In this document: positions 50,765 to 62,752 of the stretch, one piece after another
Layout: every line of letters begins with the position of its first letter
Position numbering within the stretch: position 1 is the first letter of the stretch
From: Phlyctochytrium arcticum
Lineage: Eukaryota > Chytridiomycota > Chytridiomycetes > Chytridiales > Chytridiaceae
NCBI GenBank assembly: GCA_025602905.1
Contig: JAHLKI010000055.1
Coordinates: 17,003 to 81,002, forward strand
Direction of reading: 5' to 3'
DNA length: 64,000 nt
Translations under genes and position numbers: made by a program
The notes under the pieces: generated by a model
Database searches by the model: none
The model's input: the letters and a program-made list of their open reading frames with translations, nothing else
Told to the model about the DNA's origin: nothing

Positions 50765-53700
50765 TCACGGACACTCCCCCTGAAGCACGGAAGAAACACT
50801 TTGTAGGCCGATACCTCGTGCTAGTCGTTCGTGGGCATATGCTCCTAGGCTCTTGGTAAATAGGTCGGCCAGATTGTGTTCTGTGGCAACTTTCTTGACC
50901 TCAATCTCTTTGCCCAGGAGTTCACGGAGGTAGAAGAACTTGGATATGTAATAACGAGCCCTTCCTTTCATGGAGATTTGGGGGGTAGTGGAAGTAAGTT
51001 GTGCAATACATGCTGCATTGTTTCGTAGATAACGGTTGGTGCTGATGACGAAGACAGATCTTGCACTCCCGTATTGCTTCTCATGGTTCCTGCCAGAGAC
51101 CGAATATGTAGACAAGCTTCTGTCGCATCGTATAGTGCCATAACCTCCGAGTAGTTGGTAGATGCGGCAACCGTCGTTTGCTTTGTTGATCTCCAGCTAA
51201 CTGCTGTTCCGTTTCGTAGGAAGACGTATCCCGTTTGTGACTTGCCAGTATGAGGATCCGACATGAACCCAGCGTCGGCGTATCCGATGATTCCAGCTTC
51301 TTTCTGGTCATATACAGAACGATAGAGTAGGCCTGAATCAGTTGTTCCTCTAAGGTATCTCATTACTTGCCTTACACCCGTCCAATGACGTTGAGTAGGT
51401 TTCTGCGAATATCGCGCCAATAGGTTGACTGCAAATGCGATATCTGGTCGGGTTGAGTTTGCCAGAAACATAAGTGCCCCGATCGCAGAGAGATACTGGT
51501 TGTCAACTGGCAGCAAGATGTCCTTTTCGTCTTAATTGTCGTATGGGCGGAACGGATCTTGTTCCGGATCAAGGCTTCGAACAACCATCGGAGTTCGTAT
51601 CGGGTCGGCCTTGTCCATACGATAGTGTGCCAGTAGACGTTGGGTATATGTGGTTTGATGGAGCATAATGCTGCCGTTCTTGAGATATTCAATCTGAATA
51701 CCTAAGCAATACGTTGCTTGACCGAGATCCTTGGTGTCAAATTTGGCTTGGATAGCTGCTGCTGCTTCGTTCACTGCTTGGTCGGTTCCGACAAAAGTCA
51801 AGTCGTCGACGTAGATTGCTATGATGACAAACTGGTTGTCCGCGAGTCGTTTGAAGAATAAACAAGGAAACAACTCGTCTTGAACGAAGCCTTTGGACAC
51901 TAGGAAATCTCGAAGGTGTTTGAACCACATACTGTAAGCCCTGCTTGCTTCAGCCCGTAAAGCGCCTGGATAAGGCGCATGCAAGAATCGGCTGGTAATG
52001 CTCTTCCTTCACCGGTCCATCCCTCTGGTACTCGGATGTAAACTTCTTTGTCGAGTGTGCCGTACAGATATGCCGTTACAATACTGTATCCATAACACGC
52101 GTGCGCACCCTGCCACGGTGATCGGCAATGAAGGCCATAAGGAAGCGATAGGACATTCCGTCCAGAACCGGTGAGGTTGTTTCGTCGTAATCAATGCCAG
52201 GCCGTTGACTAAACCCTTGCGCAACTAGGCGAGCCTTAAATCTCACTATTTCGCCTTTGCCATTTCTCTTCAAGTCGAATACCCATCTGGCACCAACGCA
52301 CTTCACACCCAAAGGAGTACGTTGTAGTGGGCCAAATACTTTTCGTTTGCGTAGGGAATCCATTTCAGACTTGATGGCAGCTTGCCATAACGGCCATTCA
52401 GCAGATGCTTTGGCTTCTTTGTACGACGCGGGTATTTGTACCTCTTTGTCTCGCACATCCCCAAGTGTAAGCGTGGCCTGTGGCCGTAAGTCTAGCGCGG
52501 CCTGCGGCCGTTGTTCTGAGTTCTGGGGATGCGGACCTTTGTTCAGAATTGCCATAGCAGATTGAACAATCGCCTCTTCGGGGAAGCTCTCTTCCTCGCC
52601 GTCGAGGTATTCTGGCTCGTCTTCTACTCGCTGCTGGGCTTCGACGCCATCAAGTGGCGTTAACCTACCGGGAGCTACCCGGTTCGGTCCGTTGCTTAAT
52701 GTTTCGACGGACTGCATATTTGCGCCAGCAGCGGTACTATCATCACTCCCCCTCGAGCCAGATGCCTTGGCCGCAGCCATCTCTGCCTTTGTGCGCCGCT
52801 TTCGTGGTTTGTTATCAGTAGTACCGGGAGGGCGTCCCCTCTTACTGTACGTCCCGCAATGGAACCCGGATCTCGTGCTGGAACAGCGTTTGTCAAAGGT
52901 AAGACTTCAGGCTTGTTGAGTACTTGGGGAAGGACTAACGGAGCTTTTGTGACGCAATCAGTAGCGACAAAAGCATCAGGCGTTTGCCTCGCGATCTGTT
53001 GAAAATCCAGGATTTTCTGAACGGCATCATCTCTTTCTTTCGTGGGTGGATCATGATGGATGAACGTTGGCGTAGGTGATTCCATTGTAGTGAACAGACG
53101 ACCAATGTCTGTACTGAGTTCCTTTTTATTAGGTGCAGTCGCGCCAAGGTGTGGGAAATGTTCATCATCGAAAATGCAATCGGCAAAGCGTGCTGTGAGC
53201 TGTGTGCCGGTTTGCGGATCCAAATACCGCACGATTGCCGGGGAATCAAATCCCAGGTAAATGCCCAAACGTCGCTGAGGACCCATCTTGGACCGTTTGG
53301 GCTTTTCAACAGGAACGTACACGGCACAGCCGAACGTTCGCAAATGAGCAATGGTTGGGGGTCGTCCATCCTGGAGCTGTCGAGATGACATATGGGTATG
53401 GCTTGATGGACAATAGCGCAATAAATTCGCAGCGTGTAGTACAGCGTGTCCCCAGGCGCTGGCGGGTAAGTTCGATTGTAGAAGCATAGGACGTGCTACC
53501 CATTGAACCCACTTGACTAGATTTTCTGCCGCGCCATTTTGCTCGTGCTCATATGGAGAAGAATACGTGACGGTGATGCCGGTCGCAGTGCAGTATGAAA
53601 GGAAACCCGGACTGACGAATTCACCGGCATTGTCAAGGCGCGGAGTGCGAATGGGATGCTCCGGATGTTGAGCGCGCAGTTTGGATATAACGGTCAATAG

Positions 53701-54588
53701 GCGAGCGCAGGCGAGGTTCCTGGTGGTTAATGGAAAAACCTCGATGTATTGTCCGGTTGCATCGCCAATTACAAGGTAGTAACGGAAACTGCCGCTTGGT
53801 GGACTGATGGGACCGCAGATATCACTGTACAACCGAGACAGGAATGTAAGCAGTGCATAACGCGTCTTCTCAGTAAATGGTTTCCGGATAAGTTTCCCTT
53901 GAGCACATGCTGCGCACACGCAGCGTTGGGCAGCTGCTTTGGTGATGCTATGGACAGATAGTGGACAATCGCAAACAGAGCTGATCACTTTTCGCATCAT
54001 TCCTAGGCCATGATGACCTAGACGGGTATGCCATAGCTGGTACTGGTTCAAGATGGTTGTATTGGCAATAACGGCGTTAAGTACATGGTTTTGTGCTTCT
54101 ACCACTAGGGGTCTATTCTGGGTGATGTACAGATAGTTGCCGTTATTGATGAACTGCTCTAGGCGTTCAACCTTGCCACTGGGTAAGGTTCGCGTGACCC
54201 AAAACGAATCATTCTGCTCTTCGGCGGCCTTGTGGTCCTTGTAACCGCTGGCGATAATGGAGCGAACAGAAATGAGATTGCGTTGAGAGTCGGGACAGTA
54301 TAGAGCATTCGGGTCAGAGAAGACAGTCCCGTTAGGAAGCTTGAAGATGGCGTGTCCCCGGTAACCTTTGCCTACCCCAGCAATGGTGCTCAGATTAAAA
54401 GTGTCATTGGGGTGCAAAGTCTTGAACATCGCTCGGTCGCGGAGGACAGTATGGGTACTGCCTGGGTCATAGTACGCGACGTACTGCTCCTTGGCGGTAG
54501 AACCGGTGGTGGAGGCAGTAGCGATGGCATCAACAGCGTTGATACTGGCTTCAAAGTCAAACGGGGCAATAGTGGGCGCAGCATCCAT
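50765..54588 (-). pseudogene. Copia pol: protease, integrase, reverse transcriptase, RNase H
   Basis: Opens at MDAAPTIAPFDFEASI (54588). Protease-like site VAYYDPGSTHTVL, where Pro replaces the usual Ser/Thr after the catalytic Asp. GAG-pre-integrase LWHTRLGHHG and CVCAACAQGK zinc site; integrase core with Asp in YSDICGPI, Asp in TPRLDNAGEF and Glu in EQNGAAENLVKW. A shift near 52750 leads to the reverse transcriptase: WVFDLKRNGKGEIVRFKARL, then after another shift near 52080 IIAIYVDDLTFVG with the YVDD box. TAA near 51534, RNase H with GYADAGFMSDPHTGKSQTGY, and a last shift near 51000 before VKKVATEHNLADLFTKSLGA. At least three shifts and one stop. Confidence 0.93.
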
Positions 54589-54690
54589 GAAATTAACGGT
54601 GGTATTGCCGTTATCTTTGCTGTTGTTGTCGCGGTTGCTGTTGTTGTTTCGGTTGCCGTTGCCGTTGCCTTTCGCCTCTTGGAGCTCACG

Positions 54691-55619
54691 CTAAGTCTTC
54701 TTCATATGGTACGGCGCACCGCATTCCTTGGCGCGGTGCCCAGATCGACCGCAGGCAAAACATTCACTGCCGGTCTTGTTCTGGTGGCCTTTGTTGTGGT
54801 GATTACTATGATGGCCGTGATGATGAGGTTTGTTGTGATGTTTTTTGAACTTTCCTTTGCCGTACTTCTTATTTGGTTTTCGGCCATTGACAGAATTAAC
54901 TTGGACGTTGGTTGGAGGCGCAGCTACTGGATTGATACCGCGCGTCTCCTCAGCCTTGAGACGGTCTGCGTCAAGTTTCATATCTTTGCGGATGGCGTCC
55001 ATTAACTTGTCGAAACTGGTGATAGTACGGTACACGTTTGATGCCATGTTGGTGGGTAAGCCCGTGAGCGTCTTGGAGATCATTGTCTGGTCGTCACAAG
55101 GTACTGTATGTTGCACGATTGCATGCGTCGTTTCAGATTGAATATCGCTTCGGCCCAGGAGTCAATTGTTTTGTAGTTGCCAAAATGCAACTTCACCCAT
55201 GCTTGCTCGACATCCTGGCGAAGTTCTTGGGCGATCTCTTCGTAACGCGTGGTCAAGGCCGTCCACAACGACTTGGAAGTAGTTTCAAACTGGAAACGTG
55301 CTTGGACTGGTTTGGCAAAGTGCAGTTGCAGGAAGAGAAGGATTTCCTGGTCAAGGGTGACGTTGTTGGGATCATTGAGGTTGAAATTCGTTTGCAATAC
55401 TCGCGTTAGGCCACGAGTTCTCAGGACGCGTTCCGTGCTCTCTTTCCACTGAGTATAGTTGTGGCCATCATACTCGAGAAGCTCGTACATTGGCTTCGGA
55501 AGGCGGAAGATGTCGAACGCAGGCTTGGACAGTGCCATAGCGGGACTTGCGGAGACATTAGCCATTGCTACGTTTGTTGGTGGGGTTGGGACTGCTGGTT
55601 GCGCGCCTTCACTGGACAT
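54691..55619 (-). pseudogene. Copia gag with zinc knuckle, one frameshift
   Basis: Starts MSSEGAQPAVPTPPTN at 55619, about 53 nt inside the 5' LTR. Retrotransposon gag signatures: LEYDGHNYTQWKESTERVL and SLWTALTTRYEE. A one-base shift near 55100 separates it from the second half (TGLPTNMASNVYRTI ... FKKHHNKPHHHGH), which has the CCHC knuckle CFACGRSGHRAKEC. It ends at TAG 54691, about 100 bp before pol. Confidence 0.85.
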
Positions 55620-55672
55620 GGACTTTTGCTCCGGTTGGATTGCTCAACGGAGAAAACTGAGGCTACTTAACC

Positions 55673-55887
55673 TGTAGCAATTTACAAATGAATTCTTCCT
55701 CCCGGGCACGCCGGGGGACTCCTTATATACATCTGTATCTGATCTATGCATAAACACAGTGTGTGACTATCTATAGATGCGGAACTATAGAATGAATGAG
55801 CCATTGTTTACGTGGCGTAGTAGCGACACATTCTTGGAACATGTCATTTAGACTTTCGATGGGGTGATCTGAGATCGTTCCATAACA
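55673..55887 (-). repeat. Copia 5' LTR, 215 bp
   Basis: Pair of 50418-50632. The sequence just inside (minus, GGTTAAGTAGCC at about 55661-55672) is where the primer-binding site should be. Confidence 0.95.
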
Positions 55888-55892
55888 GGTTG

Positions 55893-56165
55893 AGCATAAT
55901 ATAATTTCTATAAATATATATGGGTAAGTCTAGTCAATTCTGATACTAATTTGGTGGAGGGGGGAGTCTATGTGCGAAGCTCGCCATGAGGGCCAGGAAT
56001 CTGTCCTCTCTTGCGCCTTCCTCTCGGCGTCTGGTGTCATCTCTGGCTGCCTCCTCTTGGCGTAGGACGTCATCCCTTTCCTCGTGTCTCTGTACAGTAA
56101 GTGTGAGAATTGCCATTTGGCTTTTCTCACGTCTGTGAAAAGAACTTGAATGACGAAATGGAGAA
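55893..56165 (-). pseudogene. Charged coiled-coil fragment beside the copia element
   Basis: One minus frame reads QMAILTLTVQRHEERDDVLR and then EEAARDDTRRREEG, a typical Arg/Glu coiled coil. Harbinger elements usually carry a second, oppositely oriented Myb/trihelix gene ending in such a coil, and the copia element may have inserted between the two genes. Only the end is visible here. Confidence 0.3.
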
Positions 56166-56185
56166 GCTAAACAAAAACGGAGGAT

Positions 56186-59100
56186 CCTATCCTAACTTCA
56201 TCACGCAGAGCGATTGTTGGATCCGCCATCCAGCAGTTCAAAACATCTTCCGGGGCCAGCATCATTTGGACCCTATGGAGCTGGCTTAACCAGATGTCTA
56301 CATACATGTGCCGCACTTGTACGCCAACATAAGATGTCATTGCGGCCACGACCTGACTACGAAGGGATGGAATGACGACTTTCGGAGAGTAGTGGATCTA
56401 GATCGAACATGGTACCTGCTTTCGCGACGCTACCGCTGCGACAAGCGCGGGAAAAAGTCTGGATGTGGGAAAAGTTTCGTTGGGCATGGTCCATTCATTC
56501 TTGACCAATTGCCCGAAAGCTCGCACATGTCCTTTCCAGCCGTCCTCACCTAACGAATGGGTATCTCGTCGCTGTTGATGAATCAGATGCGGCCCCTTTT
56601 CCACCACAGAACAGGGCCGTCGCCTACAGCCAACCTCCTCCGAGAACTCCATACTAAGCAGTACGATATTGACGGTTTGCCTATTTGGAAGAAGTTCGTC
56701 ATCGAGTTACCTACCCGCCGCCCTTTGACGCTCAGACAATCTTCCCCCCTTTCCCGGAGTTTGTTAAAGAGTATGAAGAGAAGCTTCCTCTTTCGAACTA
56801 CCTGTTAGCTGTCTACAATACGCGCAAAGGCGGTTCCAGAAACCACGTGATCAACAGATTGCTATGCTCCCAGCGGACGTTCTTTCCAGCGATTTCAGTC
56901 ACAAACTCCGAAACGTGTTGCACGCATTGACGGGTGCCCTGTGTATACGGCCGTCCACTCTTTTGGTAATCAATTTGGAGAGATCCGCGGGCACACGCTC
57001 ACATTCACGAAAAGACTGAGGGAAATACAGTAGATCAGCCGATCAAAGGGATGTGTGAATTCGTTGAAGCAGTTGGTCATAAGCAACCACAACTCTTGTT
57101 AGTTGACGACGTGCCGGGTAAAGTTTTTTGTGCTTCTCTTTCTGCCCATCATGCATTTTCTAATCGCTGGATTGATCAATAGGAGACGAGGGTATTCGAG
57201 AAGGCCATTCCATCCTTAACTCAAGATGTCAGGGCGACTATTATCGATGAATTTGCCAATCTTCCTGAGTTTTCACGTCCTCCAAACGTGGAGCAATTTC
57301 TGATCACTACCTCGACTGCCTGCGATTTTATGCTCAATGTATGGGTCTTGCGAAACCTGAACGCCGGGGGTGAAGAGACAGGTGAAGAGACAGGTGAAGA
57401 GACAGGTGAAGAGACAGGTGAAGAGACAGGTGAAGAGACAGGTGAAGAGACAGGGGACGAGACAGGTGCAGAAATAGGTGCAGAGACGATTGCAGTTGGA
57501 TTTGACTGCGAGTGGTCATATGATCCCCGTACAGGTGTACAGGGTAAAGTCGCCACCATACAAATTGCGACCAGTGAAGTTGTCTTGATTGTTCACCTCT
57601 CTCGTATCGGAACGATCCCCTCAAGCATGAAGCGATTGATTGCGGAAGCGCGTGTCATCAAAGTAGGCAAAAATCTCGGTACTGACTTGGCAAAACTGGA
57701 AAGGGACTATGGCTTGCCTGTAAACCGTGGAACGTTGGAACTTGGTGCCTTTTGTGAACGTTTGAATGTAGTTTCGGATGGAAGGGTCGGCCTAGACATA
57801 CTTTGCGCAACGGCTCTGCATCAAAGACTCCGCAAGCCAGATCCATTCGAATAAGTGAGGATTGGGACAATGAGAAACTGTCCGAACAGCAACTAACGTA
57901 CGCCGCGAACGACGCGTATGCCAGTCTAATGATCTATACCAACGTGGTGAATTTGCCCAACATAAATGCGCAGCAGCTTCGTCCGGGCCTAGCTGTTGAT
58001 ATTGTGGCCAAGTACAACAAGAAGATGGTCTTCGCAACTGGAATCGTGGGACCTGCCGATGTCACAAGATTACATGGAGTAAACTTAACCAAGACCCGCC
58101 AGGCTGTCAGATCCATCAATTTTTGTTCCAGCTGCCTTCATACCCCAATGTAAAGGTAAGCATGAGCCGTCTGCAATTAATGTTAGCGCGCGACATTGAA
58201 GTACGTTTCGTCCATTTAGAAATTGCCTATGGTGAGCTTGACCTGCCATCACGTACTGTCGTACCGACTACACAACTACGAGTCGCTGCGTCCCGCCCCA
58301 TTGAGATCGTCCCTCCAACAAACATACGGGACCCGAGCGCTACCATAACCGTGAATGCCGACAGCCAGCCGTCTTCTTTCGTTGAAGATAGCCTTGAAGA
58401 TGCGTCAGCGGAAAATGTTTCGGGGATGACGAACTTGTCCGACCTACTTATGGGGACGAGCAGTCGGAAACAGTTGAGCACCACGATGAAGGCAATCCGT
58501 TGGAAGACGTTGTTCTTGACGCAACTATTCTAGAAGCTGCCACCCAGATGCTGAGCGGGATGGAGACTGCTTCTGAACAATCGACACTCCCAACAAGAGT
58601 GCTCATGGATCCCTTCCATTTGATTGAAAAGGATAGTCATTCCCGGACGGCACGGAATTTTAACGAGATTCATTCGAGCTTTGAGGGATGCAATGTTTGT
58701 GGTTGACGAAGATGACAAGCGTCATATGATAAGAGTTTATCTCGAACCACGGAATCAAACGTTGGGAACAGGTTTGATCCAAAAACCTGCCTGGGTCAGG
58801 AAACGCGTCCGGCGGTACATTCCAAAGCCGGAAGTACTACTCCCACTAGTTAGGAAAGTGTTCTTGGCCTACGGTCTCATTCTCTGCAAAAAGCTGAAAA
58901 AGCCATTGTTCAACATGGAGGCATGGAAGAAGGCGAAGCTTGTCATCCGTGAAATCTTCCTTGGTCATGTCTCCGACCCCGTTAACGTACCACTTTATTA
59001 CAAAATGAAATTGACAAGTTTTTTCTGACAAAGTATAGATGCATCCAAGGGACAAACCTTTTGTAGGGCGGGGTTCATCAGTAAATAATTGCCACGGTTC

Positions 59101-59500
59101 TCCGCATATCGGCCAAGTGTGCCATTTACGCATAGCCTATTGGCAGAATACGTTTGTAGACCCGATCAGAATGGAAGTCTCTCATTGGGGGTCCACCTCT
59201 ACCAATCTCTTTACCACACTAAACGCGACGCTTTCAGGTGGGAACTTGAACAGATCGGGCAAGCCATGGAAGTGGCACTACAACCTGTGGCTGATTGATT
59301 CGATACATTCCCTTTACCTGGAGTTGGAACATGTTCTGAAATTGCCCTGGCCACCACTTCTTGAGAATTGGTGTAATCCAAACTACTACAAGCAAAGTCA
59401 AGAAACCTTCCTCATTTGTCCGCTAGGAACAAAGATGGCTGAAGTTCACCAGATAGAACGTTTCCGTGAGCCAGAGTCAAACTTTTTCCGTCGATCTGAA
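56186..59500 (+). pseudogene. Transposon-like gene with DEDDy 3'-5' exonuclease domain, broken
   Basis: The first part reads VPHLYANIRCHCGHDLTTKG, WNDDFRRVVDLDRTWYLLSR and GCGKSFVGH, a Cys-rich module I know from a repeated fungal family (DUF6729-type). Then LLRELHTKQYD, HKQPQLLLVDDV, an EETG repeat, and an exonuclease core: TIAVGFDCEWSYD (DxE), VIKVGKNLGTDLAKLERDYG, and QLTYAANDAYASLMIY (Y-x3-D), as in WRN/RNase D. After it come RVLMDPFHLIEKDSHSRTAR, ALRDAMFVVDEDDKRHMI, RRYIPKPEVLLP and IWLIDSIHSLYLELEHV-like pieces. In-frame TAA codons (56289 and near 56552) and many shifts show it is dead. One probable intron lies near 57117-57181. Confidence 0.7.
57369..57490. repeat. 12-bp minisatellite coding Glu-Glu-Thr-Gly
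   Basis: GGTGAAGAGACA repeats about seven times, then degenerates. It keeps frame immediately upstream of the exonuclease core. Confidence 0.95.
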
Positions 59501-59559
59501 GTGGCCCACCGGCAAACTCTTGTTTTGCAATTTTTCCCTTTAGCACTAGAGAGGAAAAG

Positions 59560-60627
59560 AGGCGGTTCCTTGAATTCCTCAAGGAACGGCGCTTACCATG
59601 CTGATGACCTTGCCACCAACGGTAAACCCTGGACCAGAAATATCAAAAAGTCATGGATTCAGTATTTCATGACCATAAATGACTCTGTTGTTCGTGCTCA
59701 AACCGGCAAATTCATGTGCAGCCTGGAGAAGGAGCTCTTGATTGAAAAAACAATCGCCTTTCATCTGAGAGAACTTAAGCGTGGGTTCGAGTTGGGAGAG
59801 CGGGACAACAACCTGATCGAGAATGTTGATGAGACCCGTTTTGTTATTAATCTCGATAACAAGCGAACACTGAGCAACGTGGAGATCAAGAAGTCAAGTA
59901 TGCCGATGTTGTAGGAATCCGAGTCGATGACGATGATTGTTGTGTGGTTGGCGGCCGTTACGCCCGTATTGAAACACCTATGAAAGTGTTTCAGAATGCA
60001 GCTTCAAGACATCCAACCACTGGCGTACCTGATAATGTCATTGGCGCTTGCTAAAGGAGTGAGCCCAACGGCTGGTGCAACCAAAGAGTGTTTGAGCAAT
60101 GGTTTTGGAAGCCAAGAGCATACCAGCCAGATCGCCATGACCGCCAAAGGGTCGTGTATGTTGACAACTGCAGTGGCCATAACATCACCGAAACTCTGAT
60201 AACAACCCTGGCCAACCACAAGACCCTCCTGAAGTACCTTCCCTCTTGCGCGACTGACAAATGCCAACCGGCCAATTTGTTCATCATATCCAAGCTCAAG
60301 GATGCTTGGACCGACCGCTGGGAGACCAAGAGAATGCAGATGACCAGAGGCAACAAATGGAGCAACGGACCTCCAGGTCAGGGGATGGGTTCAGGAAAAC
60401 TCAACAATCCTGGCAAATCGTACTTCTTGCAGTTGGCTGCCGATGTCGTGCGCGACGTCAATGCCCAACGGGACAGAAATGGCCTACCGAATGCCCGCAA
60501 GGTGATGATCACCTGCGGTATGGGCTTGAGTCTTGACAGAAGGTGGAAAGTGTCACAGCTCACTGCCAAACTTCAAGAGATTGTTTGCAAACACCCAGGG
60601 CACTTCGCTGGAGAGCCTTTTGACTAG
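59560..60627 (+). pseudogene. DDE_1 (pogo/Tc5-like) transposase, one shift and one stop
   Basis: Open from the fused frame at about 59560: KPWTRNIKKSWIQYFM, LELLIEK-like helix, HLRELKRGFELGERDNNLI, then ENVDETRFVINLDNKRTL with the first Asp. A one-base shift near 59890 leads to VKYADVVGIRVDDDDCCVVG, an in-frame TAA at about 60053, VFEQWFWKPRA, RVVYVDNCSGHNITETL (second Asp) and LPSCATDKCQPANLFII (third catalytic position), ending GHFAGEPFD-TAG at 60627. Family-typical length and order. It follows the exonuclease element with no clear boundary, so one may have inserted next to the other. Confidence 0.75.
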
Positions 60628-60729
60628 GTGTAACCCCCTTATCCCCTTTGCTTATGTCATATTGAAAAAACAAATGTGTTCAAACCAGAAAATAATGCAT
60701 TGGGAAAATACTTTCAAGTAGTCTGAAGT

Positions 60730-61735
60730 GGATCCAGGGGTGGTTAGGTGAGACTAATTCTTTGGAAGCAAGTTCAAGACTTATTACAGAAGGAATATAC
60801 TGTATCCGCCATTCGAAAAGCCCATGGAGTGCCACGGTGGTTTTTGCGCCTAAGAAAGATGGGGGAATTCGAGTGTGTATGGATTACAGAGGTTTGAATC
60901 CGTTACCAAGCAAGATTGTACTCCTCTGCCCAACATTGCAGAGGTGCGGGATCGTGTATAGAATGAAGTATTTTAGTTTGGTGGATGTTCGAGATGCGTA
61001 CCACCAGTTATGGATTTGTTCAAGGGACATTGAAAAGACCGCCCTTCGTACATGCTTTGGTCATTTCGAATACATCGTTGTTCTTTTTGGTTCGACAAAA
61101 CACCAGCCGCCTTTCAACATTTGATGAACAAAATTCTTGGGGACTTGTTTGACCAAGGAGTCATTTTGTACCTGGATGACATCTTGACTTCCTCAAAAAC
61201 AAAGGCCAAACATACGCGCCTGGTGGATGAAGTACTTCAACAGCTACATTTGAATAGTCTGTTTGTCAAGGAGGCGAAGTGCCAGTGGGCCAGGAATGAA
61301 GTGGGATTTTGTGGCTACATTCTGAGCAACAAGGGCCTGAAATGTTCCTCATGCAAACTTGAAGCTGTGAAACATTAACCACGTCCCTCCAATCACCGCA
61401 ATTTTCAATCTTTCTTGGGACTCACAAACTACTTGATTGATTTTGTCAATCAATATGCCACAATTGTATTACCTCTGTCAAACCTTCAGTCAGTTAAAAC
61501 CCCATGGCGATGGCACACAGAAGAAGAGGCGGCGTTTCAAGCAATCAAGACGGCCAACAAAAATGCCCCAATCCTGGCCACGTTTGACCCCAACAAAGAA
61601 ACATATCTCTACACTGATGTATCCATTTTTGGTTACATTATCTTGCACAGCCTTCCGCCTTTCTCCAAAACCTGGTTGACCAGACCAGAGGGCATCCTCA
61701 TCCCTCTGAATCAGGGTCCTCACAACCACTAATTG
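60730..61735 (+). pseudogene. Ty3/gypsy reverse transcriptase and RNase H fragment
   Basis: SPWSATVVFAPKKDGGIRVC, MDYRGLN, YFSLVDVRDAYHQL, then after a shift near 61090 AFQHLMNKILGDLFDQGVIL, YLDDIL (catalytic box) and VGFCGYILSNKGL. After a stop near 61376 it continues with FLGLTNYLIDFVNQYA, TPWRWHTEEEAAFQAIK and an RNase H-like Asp in LYTDVSIFGYI. No LTRs, gag or integrase are seen nearby. Confidence 0.8.
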
Positions 61736-62752
61736 GCGGCTCGGAAATGTGGCATGTGGCACAGCCATCACAATTTTACCAATTTTATGACAAGAAGGAA
61801 GTTGAATTTCTCAACAATACGTATGAGGCTGGCATAAGGAAAAAGGTTGGGGCAATGGAGTTGATGATTGAGAACTGGAATTGTGGGATTGCACTCGAAA
61901 AGCATTGAGATCTAGTGCTCTACACAACTAAGCAATGAGTCATACCACTGCCCAAAGGAGCTTGATACCGCACATGCCATTTTTGATATGCACAGCGCGG
62001 AACTGCCAGTCTAGCCTAAATGCCGCTTAGCATTTCCATAGTCTTTTCCCTCATTCTTTCTTTCGAGACAATGATAGTGTATACAATGTCAGATTTAGCT
62101 CATGGCACTTCTCAGGGGTTCAGGGAGGAGTATGGGCTATCTCTCTTATTAATTGTTTGCCTTGATTCAACTTCAAAAAAATGGACCGTCTCAACAAGGA
62201 CGCAACTCCGGCGCATTAGCCAAAAAAACGTATTGTCAAATTCCGGATGCAATAAAAGGTAGAAAAGCCGGATACGCATATCAGCTATAATAAAATACTA
62301 ATAGATGAAGCGGGTGTGGGTGCAAGGACCGAGAAAAACATCTGACGCCTTGTGTTTGCCATATTTCAACCGTCAAAAATTACTGAAAGCGCGAGACGCA
62401 TTACGCGTCAAAGATTCAATTCAAGACAACAAACATAAACTACATAAAGACTAATCCTAACTACGACTAAAAACCCAGTGTTGAAGAGATATCCGCGTGC
62501 AAAGAGGGCGACATCTATAAGATTCCGTTAGTTCAGCAAATCTGTCAAAGTTTGCTGCAAAGATCTCACATACCTTAAAAATCTTCCATAAAATCAGCGG
62601 TAGTAACGTTTTCGTCATCGTCTCTCATCGCCAGGTCTGCATCCTCCGCTGGCATCGTGAGACTTGAAATCCACCAGACCATGGTCTCTTCACAGACCTT
62701 TGTTGTACGAGCGCGGCGCACTTGCAGGTTAAATGTTTTTGAAGCAGGGTGT
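61736..62752. other. Spacer and 3' flank of the last gene
   Basis: No gene supported. Near 62625-62750 an alternative minus frame (KQEYFLSLNTLLQKH, CKCAALVQQRSVKRP) looks protein-like and may be the true C-terminal exon of the following gene. Confidence 0.4.

Larger units (their letters stand above)
50418..55887 (-). mobile_element. Ty1/copia LTR retrotransposon, full length
   Basis: A 5470-bp element on the minus strand with two 215-bp LTRs, flanked by the 5-bp duplication GGTTG (50413-50417 and 55888-55892). The order gag, protease, integrase, reverse transcriptase, RNase H is that of copia. The coding region has several frameshifts and one in-frame TAA, so it is not autonomous. Confidence 0.97.

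Noticed and set aside
30000..62000. Ribosomal RNA or organelle DNA insertions
   Set aside because: None of the conserved rRNA stretches I know is present, and no organelle gene was recognised.
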